Assembly (NCBI GenBank): GCA_004431415.1
Contig: QPMI01000256.1
Coordinates: forward strand, 1 to 64,000
From: Cyanophora paradoxa
Lineage: Eukaryota > Glaucocystophyceae > Cyanophorales > Cyanophoraceae
DNA: 64,000 nucleotides
Direction of reading: 5' to 3'
Part shown: positions 9,844 through 19,700 of the stretch, piece after piece
How the letters are laid out: every line of letters begins with the position of its first letter
How positions within the stretch are numbered: the stretch's first letter is position 1
Position numbers and translations under genes: made by a program
Notes under the pieces: generated by a model
What the model was told of the DNA's origin: nothing
The model's database searches: none
What the model saw: the letters and a program-made list of their open reading frames with translations, nothing else

Positions 9844-12795
9844 TACCGCCGCCGCGAGCGCCGCCGCCGCCGCCGCTGCCCCGCCGGGCCAGAAGCGGAG
9901 CAGGAGCGGGAGCGAGGGGCAGGAGAAGCCCGGCAAGGCCTCGAAGTCCTCCAAGGCCGCGGCGGCGTCCGCCGGCGGGCCCAAGTCGGCTTCGGGGGCA
10001 GGGAAGGGCGGGGCGGGGAGCCAGGCGTTCGTGCTGGCGGTTGCACCGCGGCTCCCCGGGCGGGAGGCTCCCGACGTGCTGCACCCCGTTGCCCAGCCCC
10101 TCGCCCCCGCCCCCGCCCTCCCCGCCCCGTTCCTCCCGGTGCCCCCCGGGGCGGCCCCGGCGCTGCCGGGCCCCGGGGTCGTGGCCGGCACGGGGGCGGC
10201 GCCGCCGGCGGAGGGGGCGCCGGTGACGTTCGTGGAGGACAAGTGGGCGCAGTGCGACCGGTGCGAGAAGTGGCGGCGGCTGCCGCCCGGGATGGTTGTC
10301 GGCGAGAACGAGGCCTTCCTCTGCATCTCCCTCCCCAGCGTGCGCCCGCCCGGCCCCCTCCCGCCCCGCCCCGCGCCGGGGGATGACGGAGCGGCAGTTC
10401 TCGTGCGAGGCGCCGGAGGAGAAGTGGGACGAGGCGTCGGAGCCCGTGCTGCCCACCGACGGGACCCTCCCCGCCGCCCTCGCCGCCGCCATCCTGCCCC
10501 CGGGCCACGGCCCGCCCCGGCAAGAAGGGCGGCCGCGGGGCCCGCCGCGCCACGGCGGCGGCGCCAGGCCCGCGGGGGACGAGAACCCGTACGCGCGGCC
10601 CAAGTTCTCCATCTCGGTGACCTCGTCGCGCGCCGCGGCGGCGGCGGCGGCGAGCGGCCCGGGGCTCCCCGGCGCCCCCGTCGCCGGCCTCGCGCTGCCG
10701 GAGCCGGCGCCGGCGCGCAAGGCCTCCAAGAAGCGGCCCCCGCGGCGGCGCAGCGAGGGCGAGGGGAGGAGAGCGGGGGCGAGGAGGCGGGGGCGGGGCG
10801 GGGCGGGGCGGGCAGGCGGGGCGGCCGAGCGGGGAGGGCCCGGACGAGGAGGAGGACGTGGAGGACATTGTCGGCTCCGGGGACGACAGGTGCCGTCCCG
10901 CCCGCGTCCCGCCCCGCCCCGCCCCGGCGCTGAGGGCGGCGCAGCGGGGACGAGGACTACGACGAGGGGCGGGGGGCGGCGACCCGAGCGGCCCCCGCGG
11001 CGCGCGAGGCGGCCCCGGCAGCGGCGCCCCAGCGACGAGGCCGGCAGCGGCGGCGACGAGGAGGGCGCCGAGGGCCACGGCTCCAGTGGCCGCTCCAGCG
11101 GCGGCGAGGGCGGCGAGGGGCCCCGGCGGCCTCGCCCGGGGCCGGCTCGGATCGCTTCCCCGCCGGGGGCCTCTCCTCCGGGCCCCCCAAGAAGAAGGCG
11201 AGCGCCGGCGTACCTCTGAAGAAGCGCAAGCCGGCGGCGCCCCTCTCGCCGGCCCCCGCCCCGCCCTTGGCACACGGGCCTCCCCGAGGGGCCCCGCCCC
11301 TGCCGCCCGGACGCTTGGCGCCGGCCCCGGCGCCCCGGCGGCGGCGAGCGCCAATCGCCCGCCGGCGCCCCAGCCCGTGCAGCCGCAGCCGCAGCAACAA
11401 CCGGCGCCTCTGCAGCCGCCGCAGCAGCGTCCGCAGCCGCCGGCCCCGGGTGCCCCCGTCGCGCTGCCGGGCGCCCCGATGGCGATGGGGAACGGGATGC
11501 GGGCGCCCATGCCGGCGGCCCCCATGGCGGTCGCCCCCGGGGGCGTTCGGCAAGGGTACCCGCAGGCGCCGGGCGGCCCGGCCCCGTCGGCGGCGGCGGT
11601 GGCGGGGCGGCCCGTGATGCTGAGCGGGCCCATGATGCCCCTCGTGTCGGGCCCCGGCAGTGCCCCCGACGGCATGTACGGCTTGCGACCCGGTCCGCAG
11701 CCCGGCGGCATGGGTCCCGGCATGGCCGTCCCTGGGTACGGCCCCCCGCCGGACGGCCGCGGCGGCGGCTACGGGCAACGAGGGTACGACCCGATGGGGA
11801 CCCAGGGGATGGTCGGGCACCCGATGGGCCATCCCCACGGGCAGCATGGGTACGGCCACGCGCCTGGCCTCGCGCACGGCCAGCCGCAGTACCCCCAGGG
11901 CCAGCCGCAGTACCCCCAGGGCCAGCCGCAGTACCCCCAGGGCCAGCAGCAGTACCCCCAGGGCCAGCAGCAGTACCCCCCGGGGTCCATGCCGGGGCCG
12001 TCGATGGGGCACCTCCTCGGGCACCCGCACCCTGCGCTCTTCGGGCCGGGGCCCGGGTACGCGCAGGCGGTGGCGTCGCGAGGCCCGCCGGCGAGCATGG
12101 CCCCCTCGGGGGTCCTCCCCTCCATCTCCTCCCTCCTCGCCCCCCAGGCGCCGGCCCCCTCCATCTCCTCCCTCCTCGCCCCCCAGGCGCCGGCCCCCGC
12201 CAACCACCCCGCCCTCGCCTTCCCCCACCTCGCCCCGCAGCCGCAGCCCGGGCGCCTGCCCCACGCCCCGGCTGCCCCCTCCCAGGCCGCTCTCCAGGCC
12301 CCGCACCACGCCCCGCACCGCCAGCAGTACCCCTCTAACTTCCCCTCCCAGCCCGCCCCCGCGCCCCCGAGCCACCCCGCCGCTCCGCTCCCCATCAACT
12401 CGCCCTCTCTCCAGTACCCCCCGGCGCACGGCCCGCCGGCTCACATGCCGCCGCCGGCGGCCGCGCAGGAGCCCGAGCCGTACTTCCCCCCGCCCGAGGA
12501 GTCGGCGTCGCCCTCGCCCGAGCCGGCGACGCCCTCTCCTCCGCCCGAACCCGCCACGCCGGCCCCGAGGGAGCAGGCGGCGGAGGCGGGGCCCTCCCTC
12601 CAGCCCCTCGAGGGGTTCCCCGCTCCGCCCGAGCCAGCGGCGGGGGGCTCCGTTGCCCGCCCTCCCCCGCCCCCGCCCTCGGAGCACGCCCCGGCGCCGC
12701 TCGGTGACGGCGACCCGATGGACGTGAGTGGCGGGGGCAGCACAGGGGAGCCTCGCGCCACGGGCCCCTTTTCCTACGAGCCTTTCCCCCTCTAG
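8135..12795 (+). CDS. KDM4-like JmjN/JmjC histone lysine demethylase with two CW zinc fingers and a Pro/Gln-rich tail
   Basis: Predicted Fe(II)/2-oxoglutarate-dependent demethylase of trimethylated histone H3 lysines. It opens with JmjN ([18 protein letters not shown] to [14 protein letters not shown]). The first intron probably starts at GTGCGCCCGG after WSL and joins to MVKRPIRQ. JmjC follows: [22 protein letters not shown], then [20 protein letters not shown] with the HxE iron ligands, RHKMCMIDP and [14 protein letters not shown] with the second iron His. Spacing and sequence match KDM4 closely. Two CW fingers follow: [16 protein letters not shown] with later FDC and TCD, and [17 protein letters not shown] with its last Cys in the next exon ([10 protein letters not shown]). 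CW domains read H3 tails, often K4 methylation. Basic and acidic low-complexity stretches and a tail of about 400 Pro/Gln-rich residues complete it, ending TAG at 12793. Animal KDM4 carries PHD and Tudor readers instead. Confidence 0.9.
11881..11985 (+). repeat. Five in-frame 21-bp repeats encoding QPQYPQG-type heptads
   Basis: Five tandem units, 11881-11901 through 11965-11985, encode QPQYPQG three times, then QQQYPQG and QQQYPPG. The units are nearly identical at the DNA level, so the array expanded recently. It lies in the disordered tail of the KDM4-like protein. Confidence 0.95.
12121..12198 (+). repeat. Perfect 39-bp tandem duplication in the KDM4-like tail
   Basis: Two adjacent identical 39-bp units, 12121-12159 and 12160-12198, each encode [13 protein letters not shown]. 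The unit keeps frame, adding one 13-residue Leu-containing segment to an otherwise Pro/Ala-rich tail. Confidence 0.9.
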
Positions 12796-13663
12796 CGCCT
12801 TCCTCCCCCAGCCGTGTTTTCTAGCCCTGCGCCGCTGGCAGCAGAATATTCGCTCAAGCTTTGTGCACATAATAGTTTTCTGCGCCGGCAATGTTTGGGG
12901 AGAGAAAAAGCTGAGGTATTTTGAAAGAGAAAAGCTGGGGTAGGAAGGCGGCGCCGCGTGAGGCCTCGCCATCGGAGAGCAGTTCGAATTCCGCGGATCC
13001 CAAAGCGCATGTTAGAACTTCCGAAAGTTCAGAAGGCGGGCACGAGGTGCTCGTGGGCTGTTTCGAAAAGGCGCGCGACGGCCTCCTAGGCCTGCGGGGG
13101 GGCGTAAGGGCGGGCGGCGGCCGGCCGGGGCGGGCAGTGGGCACGGCGGAGGGGGGTTCGAAGGCGAGGGGGCACGGCGGAGGGGAGTTCGGAGAGGTCG
13201 GTCGTTTCAACTGTCCGACGGTCGTAATTATATAAGCCGCTGAGCTTCAAGGCTTGCAATTGCCAATTAATTGCCAAGAACACATATGCACATACACCGC
13301 CCTGCTAGAGGAATCGCGGGATCGATATCGAAATATTAATGCAGCTGCGCATACCGTATACGAAGTACAGGGGCCGGGCCGAGGGCTGGCGCCAGCTACA
13401 GCCATAGCTGCAGCGCTAGCGCTAGCTGCAGGCGGTCGCGGCGGTGCCGACGTCGACGTCGCTGGCGCCGCCGGCAGAGGCGCACGCGGCCGCGGCCAAG
13501 CGATCCGGCCACGCGCATGCCGGCCCCGCCACGCAGAGCTCCCGCGCTGGCACCAAGATCTCTGCGCGCGACAAAAGCAATTTGCAACCGGGCTCAGGAT
13601 GAAATGTAGCGGGCGAGCGTCGGCGGGGGCTGTGCGGCGCGGGGAAGCTGGAGGGCTATCTAG
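12796..13663. other. Convergent intergenic region
   Basis: An 868-bp region between the 3' ends of the KDM4-like and ATP-grasp/SET genes. It is AT-richer near 12840-12940 and 13215-13360. I see no convincing exon, repeat or RNA gene. The 3' end of the SET part of the neighbouring gene could extend into it through an unresolved intron. Confidence 0.4.
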
Positions 13664-15945
13664 CTAGGGACGGGGCGGCGGGGCGGGAGGGGGGCGTGGG
13701 CGGGGCGGACCGTGGCCCCGGGGGATGTCGCGGGTGGCGACAAGGTCGAGGCCGCGGAAGGCCGCGTTCGCCCCCGCCCCGCCTTCCCCGCCTCGCACCT
13801 GCCTGCGCGCCCCCTCGGAGGGAGCCCACGGCAGGGCGGCGCGGGACGGGGCGGGGCGAGCCGCACAGCCAGTCGCCGCCGCGCGGGTCGAGGAAGAGAG
13901 GCGGGGAGGGGGTGCCGGGGGCGGTGCCGGCGGGGGCGAGGCGGAGTGCGGCCGGGGGAGGGGGCCGTGGGCGCAGGCGAGAGGCAGGGGCGCGGCCTCG
14001 TTGCGGGCGATGGTCTCGTTGGGGGCGAGGTCGCGGCGGGCGAAGAGGCCGGGGCGCCCGCCCTCCGCGCTGAGGCGCACCTCGTAGGCGGGGCGCGCCC
14101 GCCGGTGCCGCGCCAGCGCCCTCTCCATGATCTGGGCCCCCGAGGCCGCCCCGTGAGCCACGAGGCGCCCCCCCCGGAGGCGCTGGGACGGGGCGGCGCG
14201 GCGGGGCGGCGCGGCGGGGCGGACGCGGTCGACGAAGGGACGGTGGCCGGCGGCGAGGGCGAGGATGATGTCGGCGCTGCCGTCCATGGCGGGGTAGAAG
14301 ATCCCGGGGTTCGCGTTGATCTCGAGGAAGAAGATCTCGCCCTGCGGCGCCGCGGAACGCGTGGGCGGGGCGCGGGGCGGGGCGCGGGGCGGGCGGGCGG
14401 GGGCGGGCGTGGTCATCGGAGCGGAAGTCGAGGCGGGCGTAGGAGGAGGCGGCGAGGGCGGCGAAGGCCCGCCCCGCCGCCTCCTGCAGCCGCCCCGCCA
14501 GCCCCGCCTCCTCCACCCGCCCCCACACCATCGCCCCGTACTCCGTCCACTTCATCTGTCCCACCGCGACCCTCGGCCCCCGCCCCGCGGCCCCATCCCG
14601 CCCCGCCCGGGCGCGGGGCGCGGGGCGCGCACGTCGAAGTGCTTGAACTCCTCGCCGGGGGGGAACGCGCACTCGACCGGGGGGTACACATGGACCCCCT
14701 CGGGGCCGGCGGCGTCCTCCGCGACAAGCACCGTGAACTCCCTGCAGGGCCCGTGAGGGGCGGTGGGGGCGGGGGCGGGGTCGGGGGCGGGGCGGGCGGG
14801 GCGGGGCGGGGCGGGGGCGGGCCTGCCGGCGATGAACTCCTCGACGAGGACGCCGCCGAAGTCGCGCAGGAAGAGCCCCGCCTGCTCCCGCAGCTCCTCC
14901 ACCCCACCGCACTTGCTCCGCCTGCGCCCCGCCCCCTCAGCGCAGCCCCCAAGGGCCCGCCCTCCTAGACGGGGCCGGCGGGGGCGGGCGCCTGGTCATG
15001 CCGATGGAGCCGCCGGAGTTGGGGTGCTTGACGATGACGGGGAAGCGCAGGAGGCGCCCCGCCGCCTCCACGCCCTCCCCGTCCCGCGCGAACACAAACG
15101 GTGCTGTCCGCACCCCGGCCTGCTGCGCTGCGCCCCGCCCCCCGCTCGCCCCGCCGCCCCGCCCCGCGCCCCGCCCGCGCCGACGCTCTGAGCATGCGCC
15201 GCGCCGCGCACCGATGCACTTCACTGCCGCGTGCGCAGTGAGCACCGGCAGCTGAAATGCGGGAGAGGGGGGGGGGGGGGGGGGGGGACGGGGGGCCGGC
15301 CGCACTCTTGTCCTTGGAGAGGCTGTAGAAGGCGGCGTCCGCTGCGCGGCGGCCGGTGGAACCGGCGGGGGGCGGGCGGGGCGGGAGGCGGGGCGGGCGG
15401 GCGGGCGCACCGCCCGTGTAGGGGAGGCCGAAGGCCTCGAGGGCGTGGATCACCTCGACGCCGGCCCGGTCCTGCCGCCCCGCCCCTTAGAGGCCCGGGG
15501 ACGGGGACGGGGACCGGGACGGGGGCGGGGCGCCGGGCCGCGCACCTCGTCGAAGGCGCCGTCGCAGAGGTTGATGTACATGTCGTACCCCTCCCGCGCC
15601 GCCGCCAGCACGTCCGCCACTGCCACCCGCCCCGAATTCACCCCGCTGCCCGCCGGCCCCCCCGCGCGCGCGCCGGCCGCAGAGCGTTAACGCGCCTGCC
15701 GTCCTCTTCCGCACCATCACCGAAGTGAAGGTATGCTCTGAGGGGCCGTACAGGTTGCCGGGGTTGCAGTCGTAGTTGTCCGCCTCCTGCCCCCAGCCCA
15801 GCCCCGCGCGCGGGGGCGCCCGCGTCGGTACCGGTCGAGGTCCGGGATCCGGCCGCGCCGTGCACGCGGCCCGTCTTTGCGGCCCGCGGACCTTGAAGCA
15901 GGAGTTGCTTCCCTCGTAGCTGCTCTGGAGCACGGCGATCTTCAT
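13664..15945 (-). CDS. ATP-grasp (D-Ala-D-Ala ligase-like) protein fused to a C-terminal SET-like domain
   Basis: The N-terminal part is an ATP-grasp ligase of the D-alanine-D-alanine ligase type. Exons give MKIAVLQSSYEGSNSCFK, NLYGPSEHTF, YDMYINLCDGAFDE, ALEAFGLPYTGG, AAFYSLSKDK, PVIVKHPNSGGSIGM, GVLVEEFIAGREFTVLV, KWTEYGAMVW and GEIFFLEINANPGIFYP. The Lys, Gly-rich loop and final E-x-N-x-NPG fit ATP and metal binding. After it comes GRPGLFARRDLAPNETI and, in later exons, RGGDWL and RGLDLVATRDIPRG, which match the start and end of a SET methyltransferase domain. The visible reading stops at 13664 with a Pro-rich run right after DIPRG, before the usual E-L-x-x-x-Y, so the SET end is either truncated or behind an unresolved intron. 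Substrate is unknown; a eukaryote has no obvious need for D-Ala-D-Ala. Introns carry a 21-nt poly(C) on the sense strand (15267-15287). The start at 15945 begins the ATP-grasp core directly. Confidence 0.8.
15267..15287 (-). repeat. Poly(G)21 on the top strand (poly(C) in the ATP-grasp/SET transcript)
   Basis: A 21-nt G run in an intron between the SLSKDK exon and the next exon of a minus-strand gene, so C-rich in the pre-mRNA. Confidence 0.95.
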
Positions 15946-16754
15946 CGCTTCGCGGTGGCGGCGGCCGATTTGAACTTACGCCGCGCGCGCGCGCGCACGC
16001 GCGGCCGGCCGCGGTGACGTTTATGTGAGATTTGGGGCGCTGCCGCGCTGCCCCTGTTGGCGCTCAGAAAACGTGTGTGGACGCGGCGGGGCCTATGAGC
16101 GCAGCATGCGATCCGGCGCGACCCGAGCGCGCCGCGGCCGCCGTTACACTGCCTAGCTATAGCTTCTCCGCTAGGGTGCCGGGGCTAAGTCGAACGAGTC
16201 GATCAAATCCTCGAACGATCGCTGTTCGACGGGTGCGAGCGGCCTTTCGAAGCGTTTCTAAGGGCTGGCAGGTGCGCAATCGATTGCACTAGTACTTCAA
16301 CAGCTCGACGGTCGGGTGGCCAAGCACGATGCACGCCGGAGCTGTTAAAGGCTGCAGGCTGCTGCAGCTGGTTCTCAGCGCGCGCTGCAAATTTCAGTGG
16401 AAGCCAGTGTTTAAGCCAGTTAAAGCCACAGGCAGGGGGGTATGCGAGTTGCGCTTCCGCGCAATGCGGCCCCGACGGGCCGGCCCCCGCGAGCGCATTC
16501 GACGCTCTCGATCATGATGCGCGCTAGTTGAGTGCTCTGCTCTCCGCGCCCAGGCGCCTGCTGTCCGGGAAAACCAGTTCTCTGCAGCGGCCAGCTGGCG
16601 TTGCATCGTCGCATCGGCACACGTCATGCGCGCCCAGCCGGGCTCTTGCGTGCGCTCTCTCCTCTCTCCCGTGCCACTTAGCTGCCGCCTGCAACGTTGA
16701 CTATTGAAACACACGCAGCCCCAGCCTGCACCGCTGCAATAGCGAGCTAGCGGC
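15946..16754. promoter_or_regulatory. Divergent intergenic region between ATP-grasp/SET and GT4 genes
   Basis: An 809-bp region between divergent starts. Just upstream of the ATP-grasp gene is a CG-alternating tract (about 15978-16006, CGCGCGCGCGCGCACGCGCG-type), a candidate Z-DNA former. No other feature is recognised. Both promoters presumably lie here. Confidence 0.45.
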
Positions 16755-19700
16755 ATGCGAGGGCTGAATGACAGCATGCAGACAAGCATCGTCCTCGTGG
16801 CGCTGGACTGCTCAGCGCTGCCGCCGAATAGCGCGGCGCTCGCCGCAGCAGTTGAGGTAGCTATAGCGGACTCCGCTGCTGCGGCATCAGCGAGCACTTC
16901 CGGCGCCGCGGCGGGCGTGCTGCTGCGCGGCGTGGAGCTGTGCAACTGCAGGGCTCTCTCGGAGGCGCTGCGCGGCCTCGCCCCGCCGCGTGTTGCGTTC
17001 GCGCTGCTCGCGGATGCGCCGCTGCCGGAGTCGCTTCTCGCGGCCGGATGCGGCGCCTGCGTGGAGACCCTTGAACTGACGCCCGTGCCCGACGGGCCCG
17101 CGGTCGCTCGCCGCGCCGCCCGCCGCGCCCTCCTCCGCGCCGCCCTGGACGCCTATCCCGATCTCAATCAGGTCGGCACTGCCCCGCCCCTCGCCCTGCG
17201 CTCTGTTCGATCGTGTACCCCGCAGGTGCTGGTGCTGGAGCGCGTGCCCTCCCTCGACCTCGTCCACCCCGGGGCATACCGCCGCCTCGCCGCCTTCTGC
17301 CACCCCCGGGGGGCGCCCCTCTGCGTCGCCCCGGGGCCCCTGCCCCGCCTGCTCGAGTTCCGCCTGCCAGAGCCGCCGGGCGCGAGCGCCGCGGCGCTGG
17401 TGACCTCGCCGGCCCTCCGCGGCCTCGAGGCGGCCCTGGCCGCGCCGCGGGGGAGCCGGGCCGGCCCCGCGCCGCGCCTCGCGTGGCGCCTCTGGCTGGA
17501 GGGCCTCGCCGCCGCCTGCGCCCGCCCCGGCGGCGGACACGGCCTCGCCCCGCCGACCGCCGCCGCCGCCGCCGCCGTCTTCCGCGCCCTCGCAGAGTCG
17601 CTGGGCGAGGAGAGCGAGGAGGGCCAGGAGGGGGAGGGGGTGGAGGCGGCGGCGGTGGAGGCGGCGCTGGGGCCCCTCGACGCCGCGCCCCCGCCCCCGC
17701 GGGGGCCGGAGGCGGAGAGTCTCGCGGTGCGGGCGGAGCTGGCGTCGGGGACGTGCGAGGCGGGCGCCGGGGCGGGCATCCTCGCCGCCCTCCGCGCCCT
17801 CCGCGCCGCCGCCCTCCTCGAGCAGGCCCGCTCCCGCCTCTCCTCCGCCCGCCGCCCCGCCCCTCTCACCCGCGCCACCCGCAGGCCCCGGCGCCCCGCG
17901 TCGACGAGTGGGCCGCCGCGGCGGAGGCGGCCGGCTCCGGCCTCGGGCGGCGCGTCGCAGGGGCCCTCCGGGGGCGCGGCGAAGGGGCCGGGGCCGGCCG
18001 CCTGCGCGTCTGGCTGGTGGACCGCATGGGTTCGCATGCGCCGGCCCCGGGACGCCCCCCCCCTCTCCCCTCTCTCACCCGGCGGCAGCGCTGCAGGACG
18101 CGAGCGGCGCGGTGAGGCTCCACGCCGCCTGCGGGCCTGTTGAGGGGCGGGGCGGGGCGGGCGAGTGGAGCTCTTCGTGCGGCGGGACGCGGCGTGCCCC
18201 GCGGAGGCGGCGGCGCACTGCGCGGCGCGAGCGCTCCTCGGCTGCAGCGCCGCCGAGGCCCTCGCCCTCGAGGTCCCGCCCCCCGCCCGCTTCTGAGACC
18301 CTTCACGCCCAGCGAGGCGCCGCTGCAGGAGGCGATGGGCGGGGCGACGGCGCGCGCCGACGTGGAGGAGGCCTCGTACGGCGAGCTGGCGGCCCTCGCC
18401 GCCGGCCTGCGCGCCCCCGGCCCGGGCCCCTCTCCGCCGCCGCCCGCCGCGCCTGCCTGCGCCGCCTCTTCGAGGGCGCCTCGGCCCTGCGCGCCGCCGC
18501 CGCCGCCTTCGAGGCCGCCGCCCGCGGCCCCGACGGCGACCCGCCGCACGCCTCCCCCGCGCACGCCTGCGAGGCCCTCGTGCGCCGCCCGCTCCCCTGC
18601 AGCGCCCCCGGCTCCCTCCCTGACGAACTGCGGCGGCGGCAGGCGCGGCGGGCATGCTGGAGGGGCGAGGACGCGGCGGCCCTCCGCTGCGTTGCCGCCG
18701 CCCTCGCCGCCGCCGCCGCTCGCTTCGGGCCGCCCCCACCGTGCCCTCGGCCCGCCTCGTCTCCTCCACTCGCCCGGCTGAGCGGGGCGCAGGGGCGGCG
18801 GTGCCCGGCGGGGCTCTTCCTGGCGAGCGCGCGGCGGGCGCTGCGCGACGCCGCCCTCGACGAGGCCGCCGCCGCCGCCGCCCGCGTCCGCCCCGCCCGC
18901 CCCTTCCACCCCGCCCACCGCCCCTGACGCCCCGCAGGGGGCGCCGCTGCCGCTCCCCTCCCCCGACGCCGCCACCGTCCGTGCGCGTGCCCGGTCCCCC
19001 GAGGACTCGCTGCGCGGGGGCGGCTGAGGGCGCGCAGTGCTGGAGCTTTCGGGGCTGCGCGAGGAGGACGCCCAGGCGTGCCCCCGCCCCCCCCGCCCCC
19101 TCCTCCAGCCGCCGGCTGGCCGCGTGAGGCGGCGGGGCCGGCAGGGGGTCTTCGGGGTGGCCAAGCACCGCGTGGGGGCCGCCGTCTTCGCCCGCCTCCG
19201 CGACCGCCCCGTCCGCCCCGTCCGCCCCCCTTTTCGCCGTCCACACCGCGCCCCGCTGACGAGAACTCGATTGCAGTGGGAGGATGACGAGGAGGAGGGC
19301 GGGGGCGGGCGGGAGGGCGAGTGCAGCGGCGGGGTGGCGCGGGCGGCCTCGGCTTGCGGCCCGCACGCCATCCCCGCCGGCTCCACTTCCGTCCCCCTCG
19401 TGCGAGCCGCCCCTCTGCCCCTCTCGCCTCGCCTCAGCGCCCCGCGCAGCACGGCCGGCCCGACAGGGGCCCAAGGGGAGGCGGGCCCCGCCCCCTCGCG
19501 ATGGCCTCCGTCTGGGGGGGGCGCCTCGCACGAGCCGCCCTCCACCAGGTGCCCCCGCGTCCCCGTTCCACCCGCACCCCGCGTCCCTCACTCCCGCGTC
19601 CCGCCAGGCGCCCCTCCTCCTGCACCTTGCCCTGAGCCGCGCCCTCGGCGCCAGCTGTGGTGGTGCCGGCGGCCCCGTCCAGTCCCTCGCTCCCTCCCCA

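Noticed and set aside
8441-11275. A minus-strand open frame of 944 codons opposite the KDM4-like gene
   Set aside because: It is Arg/Gly/Pro-rich without motifs and is explained by high GC third positions of the real plus-strand exons, which carry unmistakable JmjC and CW motifs.
11881-11985. CRISPR-like regular repeat
   Set aside because: Units abut without spacers and are in frame within a eukaryotic protein tail.
13664-15945. Bacterial contamination, since D-Ala-D-Ala ligase-like sequence is typical of bacteria
   Set aside because: The gene is split by many introns of the same type as its neighbours and lies between clear eukaryotic genes.
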